This document shows, one piece after another, positions 1-13,389 of a stretch of 64,000 nt of DNA. Under the pieces are notes generated by a model. The model saw only the letters and a list, made by a program, of their open reading frames with translations, made no database searches and had not been told where the DNA came from. The position numbers and the translations under genes are program-made. The stretch is taken from NCBI GenBank assembly GCA_963277665.1, contig OY728123.1, positions 627,872,915 to 627,936,914 of the forward strand, written 5' to 3'. Source of the stretch: Viscum album (lineage: Eukaryota > Streptophyta > Magnoliopsida > Santalales > Viscaceae). The stretch's first letter is position 1; every line of letters begins with the position of its first letter.

Positions 1-1129
1 TGCATATGTATCAAAATAATTGGCACTAGATGAGAGAAAATATCATTAATCTTTCATGTCTAAATTTATGACCTATTTTTAATGACTAATTTATTATTAA
101 TGTTATATAAATGATTGATAACATTACCTTTTCTTATACTTAACATTTATATTAATATTTTTTATTTTTATTATATTATTTAATAATATATGAAACTACT
201 ATTTTACCAATGATATTGTGTCATTGATTTGTAAACATTTCATAATAATTATTTGTTTTTAATTCATCAATTTTCTATAGTACATCATTCATGTACATTC
301 AAAATAATAACATTATACCCAAGCCATCTAAATTTATTTTAGACTAACATTTATTTATTTTTGGAATTACATAATCATTACATGTTTCAATCCTTATAGT
401 TTTCTCGTTTATCTATATATTAACATCACCAATGATTATAAATTATTTCATAATAATTAATATATTATTCATAAATTATTTTGGTTTAAACAAATAATTT
501 TAATTTTTTTTAACCATTATATTGGGAAAAAATATACACATCAATATCCTCATATGAATGAAAAATTATATCACTAATCATCCAATTTTCCTATTTTTTT
601 CATTTTAGTAAAACTTTTAATGATCTCCATACAATTTAACATTGATAATAATAACTCCTTCTAGTGGATTATAATATTTTATATCTAATTATTCTTTATT
701 AACAATATACTTCATAATATATATTTTGAGATAAAATCAACATCGACATTATTTAAAGGGTCTTCATCAACATAATTTTCATATTTATTTACTAGAACCA
801 TTTAGTAAATTTTTTTCCCACCTAATTTTAATAATTTATTGTTTCTTCTAGGTAAAAACTCCCTTCTCTATATTATCATAAATATAATATCTCACCATCC
901 AACTAGTTAAATGTTTTACACTTAATTGATATACCCAACCATACCATAATAAAAACATGATAAATTTCAGTTTCTCTAGAATCATCCATTTCATATATAA
1001 AAATTATAATCCGTAATATACTATGAATTACCTTAAAAATCCTCTTCAGTTTTAATATTATAGATATCATTCTTCTCTTTGAATTAGATTAAATTTATTT
1101 TGATGAATGTTATAAAGAATTTATATTAT
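1..1129. other. AT-rich stretch, no gene seen
   Basis: Very AT-rich sequence with stops in all frames and no motif I recognise. It lies downstream (in - strand terms) of a ghost integrase tail, so it may be the 3' LTR of that old - strand retrotransposon. That is inference only; no terminal motif or second LTR copy was found. Confidence 0.3.
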
Positions 1130-1410
1130 TGGAATATATCTCATAAGTGATGACTATTATATGTAGATCATTAATATAAAATATCTATGATTTACCTCTT
1201 TGTGTAACGATACCATTTGATTGTAAATTACTGGTAATATTATAATGATATTATCCACTCGATCAATATTTTTTCATAAGAAGAAGTCCATAAATAGAAT
1301 AAAGAAATTTTATAATACATTTACCAAACTATAAATAATTTTTCTTAATCCAATATTAAAATTATCAAATCTATTATGAATAACTTATGGATTCTGATTT
1401 ATATCTTTGA
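1130..1410 (-). pseudogene. Ty3/gypsy integrase C-terminal remnant (element H)
   Basis: On the - strand, 1372 to 1325 reads as DLIILILD, stop, EKLFIVW, matching the family pattern DLEFxVGDxVFLKVSP that follows the integrase core in plant gypsy elements. Further along (about 1315 to 1250) KISLFYLW and then EKILIEW echo KLSPRYIGPFEILERVG. Several stops interrupt it and only the motif spacing supports the call. It would be an old copy, opposite in strand to elements A, B and D. A chance match in AT-rich DNA cannot be excluded. Confidence 0.35.
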
Positions 1411-4400
1411 AATCCCCATCAGAAATATTAGAAATATTATGAAAACATACATCAGTTGGAGTATAAATCCTCAAATTCAGACAGATTTAGGTCTAAAATA
1501 CCCTAGAAAATTAATCTCAATCCTCTACACCATCATTCAATAATTTAGTGAATACTTCTATAAATAAAATCAACATAGTATCAATGATATTTCATCTACG
1601 AATTATGGCAAATAAAAAAATTAGTCCTAGATTTATATAAATGTTTTATCACTGTTTTCATCAACAACAAATAATTATAGAAGGAATTATAATTTCAATT
1701 ACATTTACAATATTCTATATTTAAAAAACATACACTTATAGATTATGAAATATATTGCATGCATCTTTTATTAAACAAATTATTCACCATTCTCCCATGG
1801 TACTCCAAATGAAGTGGAGATGGGATGTTAATTTGTGTTTTATGAAATATCATATTTTAACTATTTCAATTGGATATTTTCCCCACATTATCAAATACCC
1901 CTTTTATTTTTCCAAATGATAACACATTATGTAACCATGTGAAAAAATGGACATAATGAACACCCTATTTTTTTATCGTTAAACCACACATGGATACATC
2001 CAAGGTTAAAATATAAATGATGTGTTTTTATGATAGATTATAACTACTATATAAGTTTTTTATTATAATTTTTAGGAAGATATAAATTTTCATCCAACCT
2101 CTATGCCTACTTCAAATCTTCCTCTCATTACATTCAATGTGGGTGACACAATGAGTAAATGTGGACATGGTTAACAAACTCACAATGAAAATAATATAAT
2201 ATTTAACACCAAAAGGAATTGTATGTTTTAAATAATTATCTAATATAACCGTGTTGATGTTAATTTATATATTGATACAATTATTAATTAAAAAACTAAA
2301 TATTAACATAATTCTATCTGTCCCTAACTCTATTCTCGATTTAACATTTTCAATTACATAGGATGCATTTTTTTTTCATTGTTGATATCCTCTTTGAATT
2401 ATCTAAAAGATGTTTTTATACTGATATACTCTATAAATTAATATGATGGAGGTCTCAAATTAAAATTAAAATTAATATTTAAATTCAATCAATGACTTTT
2501 GATATATACTTTTATTAAATCAATCTAATTTATTGTTTTATGGTTTATATCAATTATAGAAATTCATATATGAAGTATATAGTAATTTAAATTCCATTAT
2601 ATCTTTATAAGAGATCCATATATTCAATTATATTCCTATTTTACATATTTTAGTAAACAAAATATAATGTCTTACATAATGAAACAACATATTGGTGTCA
2701 TTATTAGTGTCATTCATCAACTTGATGCAATGTGTCATGATAATAAATTTCATGATATAATATTTATTTGAGATGATAAACAACACCCAACATAAAAATC
2801 AATACCTTCTACTTGAATTATTATATAATAATTGAGACAAGTTATTTTTAATCATAGAATAACCTTTGTATTATTTTTTCGATACAACTACATATCAGTA
2901 ATTTTTTATTTTGTGACATGATCTTTCATATATATGTCATCTGTAGAAATTTATTATTATTATCATAAAACTAAAAAACTCATATATCATAACACCCATA
3001 TTTTTCAAATTAATAAACTAATACAACCAATCAGTTTTTTAAATTTTATATGATTTTTCTAAGTATTGAGAAATACATTATTGTTTTACCATATCTCAAA
3101 CAGGTTTGTATAAAATTTAACTAATTTGACACAGGTCTAGGTTTGCCTATTTATATTTTTGTAGTTATTAACATACAACATGATAATTTGGTTTACAGTA
3201 TAATTTATTATAATATTCATAATTGTTCTTTTTAGAAAAAATAGATAATGTTTTTTAAAATGTTATTGAAATGGATATAATTTAACTATTTTTTATACAT
3301 GGTGGATGATTATGAATTTTTACCAACCTACCTATGTTTATTTATTTATTTAATGTTATTATAAATTTCTATTATTTATGTATTATTTATTATATAACTC
3401 TAGATAATCTATGAATCAACAGTCCCTTGCCTTTTCTTATAGGATAATGTATTCCCATGATTATTTTTTAAGTTATCTGTTACCCCTAGATCTTGCCTCC
3501 TTTGTATGAGTATTATTTTAAATGGAGGAGATACAAATAAGAGGTGGTTCAATATGTGATATGGAGGATATCCAAATAAATTAAATGATCATATAATTGA
3601 GGATGATATAGACCTAGTGATTGAAAAAAAGGTTTTATTCTTTAAGGGTCTCTATTTATTTATCTCTGATCGATAAACCAATCATTATTTTTCGGATCAT
3701 GATCATTTCAAATTTATTTTTATTAATCCATAGTTATTAATATATTTATTTAATTGTATAGAATAGATTAAAAAATGATAATAAAATAAAAACATTCAAT
3801 TTATAAATGTATTTTTGTATACATAGCTGGTAATCTATAGATGTAATCTCTTAGATTATTATAATACTAATTCTGAGATGTAAACATAAAACATTTTTCC
3901 AAAAAAATATACCTCAATGATTATATTTTTTAAAAAGTATTCCGGCATTTATATATGGTATAACTATAACAGTTGATTCTAATCATGACATATTTAAGAC
4001 CATATCTAGTCATCAAGGAGTCTAATTAATTTTATGTGTATAAATAAATAAAATTGGAATAAGGTATATGACCATAACCTACATGGTATAGTTTTTATGT
4101 ATGTTTTGAATAAAGGAAAGACCAGAATTTGAATATTGGAGAGTCTACTAATGAAATAAATGAGTATTGATTCATTTTTGTTGGATAGATAGTTTCCTAC
4201 TAAAATACCTTAATATAGTGTTCTGTCCATATTAAATATTATGTAATGGGAAGTACTAGACACCATTGCTAGAATTTATTTTGATTAGAAATTAAAAATC
4301 CAACTGTTTGGGTTTTTGCGATAATATAAATAATTGAAATCATACTATGTTAATTATTACTATTTGTAAATTTTAATATAGATAAATTACTAATTAGTCA

Positions 4401-7400
4401 ATTAATATTTTGAATGGAATGTATAAGGACACCACCAAATCATTAAATTTTTCATGAATCAATAGTAAAGAAACATTCCTATCCAAATTTTTCTTTGTAT
4501 TTACACAATAATTTTTTATAGTACTACTAAAATAAAAGAAATAACATACACCTAAATCCCCTCAATATAATATGGAAACATAGAGAGAATGAAGGATAAA
4601 TAAAAATTATTACAAGAGGTATATAGTCTATATACTAGATGTACAATGAATCGTCTTATGATCCATATCATATAAGATGCAATCTAATTTCAATGAAAAT
4701 GATAGAAATAACTCACATTTTTTAGATAATGACATTTATTATTTTAAATAATTTTTTTACAACTGTTGATAGAGTTGGAATAATGAATCATGTGTCATTT
4801 ATCCAATATTAAGTAATATTAAAAATAATTAAATATATTGAAATACAGATGTCAATAACCATATTAGTAATGGTTTTTATTAGTAATAGATTCTTATATG
4901 GGGAACCTAATAACATCGTGGAATCTGAAATATGAGTTTTTCCTTAGGCACAACATATGTTTTGGTCTCATAGAGCTTTCTAACAATTATTATCCATAAG
5001 ATATAATATAATGAATAAAATAGTTAATTAATTTAATTTTTCATTAACATGGGTGTTTCCTACTCAACCCCATCAATGAAAATCTGGAAGGGTTAGTAGT
5101 ATTACACTATATATTATGATGGATGGGGATATGGATTCTAGTGGTCATTGAAATTAGTGGAATGCTAATAATCTAAGAATAATTGGTGATTATGATGCAA
5201 TATTCACATCTTCTCCAACAGATCATGGATATTCATGGATTGAATAAAAAACAAAGTAAATTATTTGATAAAATATCTTGAGAGAATTTTCTTCACCAAT
5301 TATTTATATTTACTTGATGTTTGTAATTTATTTATGAATTTATCCCCAAATTTTATTTAATTATGATTCTCATTAATTAATATTTTTTACACCTATATTT
5401 ATTAGAATTATTACATTATTCATGTCTCAATATGTCTTCCAAATTTACCTCAACTAAGGGTGGAAATATTTAGTACATACATTAATTATTTTAATCATTG
5501 GTTTTTTTATTTCTCCATTTATTCTACATGGGTTCATCACCTATAATCTATTTGATATTGGTTAATGAATTTATATTGACCCATTTAATTGTGTTATCAA
5601 CCGGGGGTTCAAAATAATAATTTTGTAGGTGTAACAATTGTGGGTTTTTGAATAAGGGAATTTTTATAGAAATAGTATAAATATTATGATTTATATGGTT
5701 TGGGCTATTTTTTGGTAAACTGTCTGTGGATTACTTTGGAATTGACTATGCTTCATTTTTTTTATAGATGGTGACCAAAATCTGATCCTTAGTTAAGAAT
5801 CTAATCTAAATAATGAGTATGTCCATTATACCAAATTTTATGGTACATATAATATTATACATGGGGGTCACACCAATGGATAATGAGTTCCCTCAAATTC
5901 CATATTGTGGTCAAGAGAATTGTGTTCTATGAAAGGATAAAAAATTATAGGTATTCACATGTTTTGTGCTAATTATAACTCCAATGAGTTATTTTACCAC
6001 TCTTACCACTATTGTTTCCGGCTAATAGATTCCTTGTGGAATGGTAGAACATGGAAAAGTTTTTATCCAGGGGAAAACTATTTTAATACTCATATATTCG
6101 TTGTTTTTTACCATAATAATATTTAGTAGGATAGGTCTTGATTTCTATCATCATTAATCCCATGTGGTGTTGATATATCATAATTTGGGACTGTGACCCC
6201 AAACAGAGTCAATAGTTTTCCCATGTGAGTATGATGCATGGTTATTCAACCAATGGAATAATATAGGATATATATTTCACATATATAATAGGGTATATAT
6301 TCTCTATATGAGGGGTTTTTATTTGTCCATGATTTATGGCTCCCACATGACAATGTTACTTCCCTAGAATTCTTATTTTAACTATCATCCTGTGGTAGGG
6401 ATCATATAGAATCATTTTATGAAATAATGATGATATTTTCTTGACAATTATAGATCAAAAGACTAGAATACATTATTATTTCGTTGTCTATTAGTTTGAG
6501 ACTTTACAATGGAAGGCTTACACTTTAGTAAGTAAATATATGTTTTATATTTACTTTTAAATGTTTTTAGGGTTTTGAGATAAATAGATATCTTTGAAGG
6601 ATTTATTTATTCGTTAGTTTTGGGTGTCCTACTGGGTATGTATATAATTACCAAGGTATTATATTTTTTGACATGTGTAACATGTTATACAAGGGACACG
6701 ATATTTGATAGAGATATAGGGGAACCTCATGCGGGTGATTTATAATACTGTTTAGTATTTCTAGTAGTGAGACTTTTGTAAAAAGTGTGGTTTCATGTTG
6801 ATAATTTTCTAAATTTTCTATAATGGTTAAAACTATATACCAGTTGATAGAAACATATGTTTCCCCTGTTTCATTGGATTTGTGTTCTAATACTCAATTA
6901 TACAATACTATAGGCCATTTGATCCTTATCTTATTTTAGTTTCTGCACTCATTAATCAATTATGGATGGAGATTCTTGTCGTTTTTATAATGTTTAATTA
7001 GTATATGCACTCACATATGTTTTATATATGTAATTTGTGCTAGTCTCCATCTGAAATCTTATCATAGGTGTGCATGAGTTGTCACATCAGGCATGTCATC
7101 CACATGTCCAGTTCCCTTGATGTTTTTGACATAAAGGGGTAGAATTAATAGTTATTATTATTGTATTGTTTGGGTTAGAATAATTGTATGGATTCATTTA
7201 GTATTTATGGCAAAAATATTTATTTCTCTGATGTTTTCTTATCAATATAGAGACCTCAGTAGTGGGGAAAATACCAGAATATCCACTCACTCAGATTATG
7301 ATAACCTACTTGTCGAATTTTTACATTATGAATTTGGTTTTTGGGAAAAAAATGATATATGCACCATATGATAATTATTTGTTGTTTATATATTCTTTAT

Positions 7401-7729
7401 TAAGTTAACCATATAATTTCTTTTGAATGTGGGGAATATTTACAATTTCAATTTTCCTCTATGTAAAAATCCATTTAAGATTACATGACTAGTTTTATGA
7501 AAGAGTAATCTTAGTTATGAGGCCTTATTATAGAGGAGTATTCCGAAGGTCTTCCCTTTGGGTAGATAGTGAGTCCCACTTCCACCATTCGAGTATTGAG
7601 ATGAACTTCATATAGTAGAAGATGCATATTTTTTACCTCATTATAAAAAAAATTATTCTACCCGTTTTTGATTATGATCCATATTGGATTGTAATTATTG
7701 ATGAGTTTTAGAGGCCGATACAATCTTGG
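1411..7729. other. Unassigned AT-rich repeat-like DNA, probably including element A 5' LTR
   Basis: No open frame longer than about 60 codons and no family motif I can defend. The right part (roughly 4.9-7.3 kb) should hold the 5' LTR and leader of element A, because A's Gag ghost begins near 7.73 kb and the A protein order is on the + strand. A weak similarity between 4899-4948 and 47457-47506 would place the LTR start near 4.9 kb, but it is not strong enough to define a boundary. The left part may carry the remaining - strand pol of element H. Confidence 0.3.
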
Positions 7730-7990
7730 ATTTTTGGTGATTCAAAGCCCTATGAAGAAGAAAATAAGATACTGTCCAATTTAAATGTATTACTTACCAC
7801 CACATTCCCTAAATATTATGTGGTGTTTCATGTGTAGATAATTATCCAAGTCATGACATGATGATGGTGGATCTTCAAGATGGGAATCCATGATGAGGGA
7901 AATCTTCCCTAGATTGAGTTGGAGTTTTTTTTTTGAGAGTACATTTTTAGGATTCTATGATTTTTGTGCATCCAGTTTCTTATCATGCTT
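7730..7990 (+). pseudogene. Element A: Gag remnant (Retrotrans_gag type)
   Basis: The + strand around 7735-7780 reads FGDSKPYEEENKILSNL, resembling the F-x-G-x-x-x-P-x-x-A-E-x-W start of plant gypsy Gag. It is followed at about 7864 by WWWIFKMG and then IELEFFF, which match the QWW...W-x-x-F block seen intact in element D (38330-38400). Frames shift and stops intervene. The distance to the A reverse transcriptase start (about 1.3 kb) equals that in element D, which supports the assignment. No zinc knuckle was found between here and the protease region. Confidence 0.45.
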
Positions 7991-8929
7991 AATCTAGGTT
8001 AAATTTCCATGTATAATTTTGTGTAAATGATTACCAGTGTTATATTATTGTATTAGTATGTTGTTTTTAATGCATATTTTCTGTCAGTATTATCATGAAT
8101 GGTAAACATATTTATATTTTGAGGTGGAGTTATTCCCAGTTTCAATAATACATATTATAGAGTAACTTATTGTACTATTATTTCAGAGAGTGTATTTAAA
8201 TATTAAACATGATGATAAGGTTTGAGTATTAGCCACCTGATATTAGAGTCTTGAACATTTAGGGGATGGTTACAGGATTTGTGGATGTGACACTTAAAGT
8301 GTAAATATGTCTACTGTTATACTACAGTGTTTTAAACCCACTGTTCAATGTTATTTTAGAGTAAACCATTTTAGTGGTGACTATTTTCCTCTAATTTTCA
8401 TGTCCATATCACCTTGGAAATCATGAACAATTTTTTTCTAAAATAAGAAAAAAAATATGGACCGAAGAGTCAAAGTCAGTTATGTGAGTATTAAGAACCA
8501 TGTGGAGGACGTTAAGGGTGGATAATTGGGAGATATATATAGGTTTCTGGACTTATGATTAGATTCCACTAAAATAACCTCTATCTAGCTCCCCTAAATA
8601 TCATGGGACCATACAGAAGGGTCGTGATCAACTGAATGTAGTTGAGACATATAACCCTGGGAATCACAACATTGTACTAGGTATGATCTTTTTTCATAGC
8701 TATCTAATATTTAGTATTGATATAATGTGATGTAATCAACTACATTCTAGGGTGATCCCATATTTAGGAACTATACATTATAGCCAAGACTCTCACTTGA
8801 ACAGTATTTCAACAGACTTTTACAAAATGGATTCTCTTATCACACACTTTTTTCGACAATGTGCATTGGATCATTATGGTGACCATTTCTCATGGAATAA
8901 TTTCATGGATGATATGTTTCCATAAAAGT
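7991..8929 (+). other. Element A: decayed Gag end to protease spacer
   Basis: This interval sits where the end of Gag and the zinc knuckles of element A should be, judged by spacing in element D. I see no CCHC box and no clear coding match; a W-N-N-F-M-D-D motif at about 8905 is isolated. Stops are frequent in all frames. Confidence 0.3.
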
Positions 8930-9213
8930 TTATTTTTTGAATGAATTTTCAATTCACCATCCATTCCCAGATTAAATAATTTTTTCAATGTAAATTTTGG
9001 ACCACTGATGATGGGTCTTTATTTTCTTTCATAGCTGAGTTGGAATTTGACACAGAGTATGTTGTGCCTATATTCTGAATAGTATACCGAATTTCAGATT
9101 ATATCACTAGATTCAATATTCTTTTAATAAACTCAATTGATGTAGAATTCCATGAATTAACATAGGAGTACCTGGGTTACCACATAAATGTGAGGTTGGA
9201 TTCTATATTAACT
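8930..9213 (+). pseudogene. Element A: protease end and RT N-terminus, cut by element B
   Basis: At 9165-9212 one + frame reads GVPGLPHKCEVGFYIN, a clear match to the EFPGLPPxREVEFSID block at the start of plant Ty3/gypsy reverse transcriptase (in element D at 39610-39658). Upstream, EFDTEYVVPIF near 9055 lies where the VEFDVILGMDWL end of the aspartic protease is expected; that part is weaker. The coding match stops at about 9213, where an LTR-like start (TTGACGACCC) begins. The same RT continues at 31491, so this is the left half of a gene split by element B. Confidence 0.6.
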
Positions 9214-11713
9214 ATTTGACGACCCAAAATATTATAAATAAAATTCCCTTTTGAATGTATAAATTTCTTACTCTGTAATATAATAATATAAAAGAGTCAA
9301 ATATATTTTTTATTTTAGGGCAATTATAATGTATTTACTATATGATTTATATAACAATTATAAAAATTATCCATTGATGGTATAGTTTTTTTATATTGAC
9401 CATTATGATTAGTATATAACAAGGGCTATGATTAAGTTCAATTGACACAAATGGAATAAGTGATGTCCTTGTCCCATAGTATTGGACAATATAAAGCCCA
9501 TTTATTAGAGTTTCTAAGGGATATTAAATCATTGTAATTTTCTACTCACCAATCCAAACATTATATTCAAAAAATTATGCTCAAGAGATTCATTTTACTA
9601 TAGATGTTGACTTTTATTCATAGCTCGACCCAGATAATGTTCACTCATCTCCTTCAAGAAAGATCCATAACCGAACACGTTACCCATAGGATTTACTCTA
9701 GTATAATAAGTGATCATATATCTAGAAAATGAAAATATAAAATTATATATTTTTATTTTTAATGAAATAATTAATATATTTATCCGTTTTTATTATTACC
9801 TTATCAATGATTTCATAACATATTTGTCAGAAATTAGAGTTAACTATTAAAAAATCAAAATTATATTTTTGGTAAATATATAATCTCAATTAAGACATTA
9901 TTTTTATAATTTAATGATTTTATATAACAAATTTTCTTCAAATAAAATGTTCTAATTGTAATGTTCTTATTTAAATATCAGTTTTAATATAATATTATGA
10001 ATCCAAACATAGTTTTTATAAGGGTCAAAATGATTTTATTATTATAAATTCTAGGAATTTTCAATAATTAAGTTTTTTTTATTTAAGGATATTTCTTTTC
10101 ATATTTAGATAACTATTTTTAAAACATAAAATTATTTTTGGAATTATAATATCGTAATTATCTAATGGTGATATTTTAGTAATTTTCCAATTTATCTGAT
10201 TTTTTAGTGGATTTTTTTTCTATAAAAAAATATGTTTCTTTATTATGTCATTATAATAGCCTCAAAGTGATGTAATAAATTATATAAAATGTACCATAAC
10301 ATTAATTTCCCCTTTAAAATAATTAGTTTTTGTAGTTAATTTATGAATTTTATAAATCAATAATGAATCCTCAAAAAAATTATTATATTTTATGGTTTTA
10401 TAATTAATTCATTATGAACATGACTCACTTTCACATCACTAAAAGTGTTATTTTGATTTGATTTTTTATATTTGATATAAAATATTTTAATATAAAAATA
10501 TTTTTAGAAATCATGGTATGGTTTGTTATTTTAATTATTTTATCATATAGAGTTGAAGACCTATGTTTAGAAATTAATATATCATTCCACTATCATTTTA
10601 TATTTAAACACTTCTATCCACCCACTCTTTTTTACTCAAAACACATTGATAATTAATTTCCTCTCTTATTTATTAGATAAGGCCCTCCCATTATGTTACC
10701 ATGGTCTTAATAAGATTATCCCTTAATTATATATGTTCCATATCAAGGTATGTGATCCCATAACCCAAATATTTATTCATGAACATTCATTTATTTGTAC
10801 CACTTTTAATGTACGTATTGAAATATTCTTATTATATACACATTTTATTTTATTTTTTATTTAAATATAATTAAATAACCCAATGCACTCTATTTAAAAA
10901 ATTCAATGGATTTTTATGTTCACCCATTTTATAGCCAAAATCTATATACGGTTTTCCATGCCAACAATTTTTGTGGTGAAAACCCATCCCCAATTAATAT
11001 CAATGATATTTACCATGACGTACCTATCATTTAAATAATTGGTAGTTCAAATTATGTATCCTAAAATATTTAATTTTTTGGATTAGAATTTGTGAACAAC
11101 ATCATTTTACAATATGATCAACAAAAAAAAGTGCATGTACATGATATGAATTTGATGTGTGGTCCTAGAATTATAATCCCCTTCAATTCATTCAAAAATA
11201 TTTTTGTCTCATGAGACACAACATTTTCATCATTTTATAATTTCCTAATAAAAAAATATATTAATATATACGTGATTGTCCATTTATTATTCTTATTAGG
11301 TCATGTTCTATGTTTTCACCACATTCAAATGATGATTTGATGTTATCATCTTATATCATGTTTCGATTTTCAGGTTTGTGATTCTCCCACATTTCAAATC
11401 ACATTGAAATTTTTATTGAAAAACATGTAGTCAATTCAAAATGTTATTATTTGATAAATATATTACTAGGCATTATATATCAACCATTTCAAATGCATTT
11501 CCTCTTTTACCCTGTATATTTTAAGAGGAGTGGTTGAATTTTAAAATTATTTTAAGTAGTTTTAATTAATGTTTATATCATTATTTAATTTCAATATTGT
11601 ATGTTTCTTATTTCTCATGTGAAATAATATATCGAATAATTTGGTATTTTATTATCGGTGTATTTATTTAATTGTCCATTAATTTTAGTTTATTAAATCT
11701 CTATGTTTTCAGA
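9214..11713 (+). repeat. Element B 5' LTR
   Basis: Begins near TTGACGACCC, a decayed form of the TGTGACGACCC start common in plant gypsy LTRs. It aligns by eye with 28983-31490 at several places, for example 9610-9800 with 29395-29580 and 10550-10700 with 30340-30490. Both copies are about 2.5 kb. Identity is low and full of small gaps, so this is an old element. The right end is set by a primer-site-like sequence at 11714. Ends are uncertain by some tens of bases. Confidence 0.6.
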
Positions 11714-11730
11714 GTTGGTATAAGTGTAAG
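11714..11730 (+). other. Element B primer binding site (decayed)
   Basis: TTGGTATAAGTGTAAG resembles the TGGTATCAGAGC complement of the initiator-Met tRNA 3' end used by most plant LTR retrotransposons. It lies right after the estimated LTR end, as expected. Confidence 0.4.
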
Positions 11731-12539
11731 ATCTAGTTATTTTTGGGAATTTCTATTGTAAGACCTCAGTGAAAGCCATATAGACAAGAATAATTCATAA
11801 CAAAACATTACTAAATTACATTAAAATATATATTAAGTGGTTTCCAATAATTAAAATCAATGTCTATATATTATAAAGGGATGTGGATCTTGAGTAGTTA
11901 TGCATAGTGGTAATAATCCAAAAAAAGGATCATTTGGAATTAACTCAATAATTGCATGGTTCCTGACTAGAGGGTTTCTCTACACAACTATTTTAAAAGT
12001 CCTTAGGGGTATTTCTTGGTAAATATATAGTCTCTATATAAATAATAATGAATGGAAAATATTCCCTTGAATTTGTTTCTTAGGAAATTGATTATTGATT
12101 ACATCCATTGAAACCCATAAATTCATAGGTTACGGAATATATTACATTTATGAGTTATCCTATCAATATTTATTGTTTATGTTTATATTTATAATCGTTT
12201 AATAAATATAATCCTTAATTATCTCATTATATTAGTGAATGGATGAAAATAAGTGGAATAATGTAAACAACCAATGATACGGGAAATGACCAAATGAGAT
12301 TCCAACCCCTATTTGAGTGGGAGTTGAGATATTATTATCAATACATACTCTATTAACTCATGTTATTATTATAAAATTTAATCTCGGTGAACAGACCATA
12401 CCCCCTATGAAAGAAAAAAATTTAATTTGTAGATTTAAAAAATTATTTCCTTTTACTTTCTGTGGAATTTCCAATACATTTATAAAAAAATACTGATAAA
12501 ATCCATTTATGACATATTTTAATTCGTTAAATACTCAAT
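11731..12539 (+). other. Element B leader and decayed Gag start
   Basis: About 800 bases between the primer site and the first recognisable Gag motif. It should hold the untranslated leader and the Gag N-terminus. I see no motif in it and no usable open frame. Confidence 0.3.
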
Positions 12540-12930
12540 GAATTGTTATTTTATGATTTTAAGTTTTTATAAAGGGGTTGAATTAGATCAGTGGTGGCTA
12601 CTGATAGAAAGTATAACCCACTGATGGTATAATCAAAGAAATTGAGAATGGAAAATTCAATAAAAAAATTTGAAAAATATTTTCCTATCACACCATGATC
12701 AAAAAGGGAGATGTGGTTCCTTAACTCCAGAAAATAGAAAATGGTTCCATCTAGTAGTATGTGTAAATCATCAAAATATTTTTGAGATAAAAATCTAGCT
12801 TTATTTTTTACACCAAATTTAAACATAACAATTTTTTAGTGAGATAAATATTAATATGTGAATATATTTGTGAATTAAGACTTTTAAATCGATGAAGAGA
12901 TGGTTTGATGAGTCAGAAAAAAGTAAGAAT
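12540..12930 (+). pseudogene. Element B: Gag remnant
   Basis: From about 12577 the + strand reads GVELDQWWLLIES, matching the LDGDTDQWWNLIK block of the element D Gag. Further on, in another frame, KFEKYFPITPW and KREMWFLNSRK match the F-x-K-Y-F-P...R-x-x-E-F-x-x-L block. At 12893 the sequence aggagatggtttgatgag parallels the stretch just after the Gag core in element D (38700). Frameshifts and stops occur throughout. A long open frame on the opposite strand here is only an antisense shadow. Confidence 0.6.
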
Positions 12931-13389
12931 GGGTTTTAATGAATCTTAAATGTTAGAGGATAGGTAGTAAAATATGGATTTCATTCCTTCCATAATGATA
13001 AATAAATATCATAGTGGAATGAAATTCAAACATCATACTTTTCCAAAGAATGGAAAGAAGCATCCTTGAAATTTAATGAAGGTTACAAGGAAATTCATTA
13101 AGTATGGAAATTAAGGGAACCTAGTTAGAAAAATCCAATGTGAAAAAAAAGGTTATGGGGAAAAATAATTCTCCATTCATCACTTGTTAATCAATTATAT
13201 TTTTCAAAAATAAATTCCACGGAAACTTGGAATATTCATGAATCAACCCATGGGAAAACAATGATAACTTATGAAAACATCCCCAATGGCATAGAGAACA
13301 ATATTGTGATTATACCAAGACAACTACTAATGAGGATCCTGATAATGATGTGGAGTCCATTGTTTTATTTATTTATTCATGAAAAGTGA
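12931..13389 (+). other. Element B: decayed Gag C-terminus and zinc-knuckle region
   Basis: This lies between the Gag core and the protease ghost, where the zinc knuckles should be. I find no intact CCHC box, only lysine-rich scraps. Confidence 0.3.

Noticed and set aside
8256..8275. Primer-site-like CTGATATTAGAGTC that could mark the leader of element A
   Set aside because: It lies inside the A coding region, between Gag motifs at 7.73-7.99 kb and RT at 9.2 kb, so it cannot be the primer site of A.
8900..8935. WNNFMDDMF motif resembling the Gag W-x-x-F block
   Set aside because: Only about 250 bases from the RT start, too close for Gag. A better Gag match with correct spacing exists at 7.73-7.99 kb.
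12551..12826. 91-codon open frame on the - strand
   Set aside because: It is antisense to the Gag ghost of element B (QWW block on the + strand) and has no recognisable domain.
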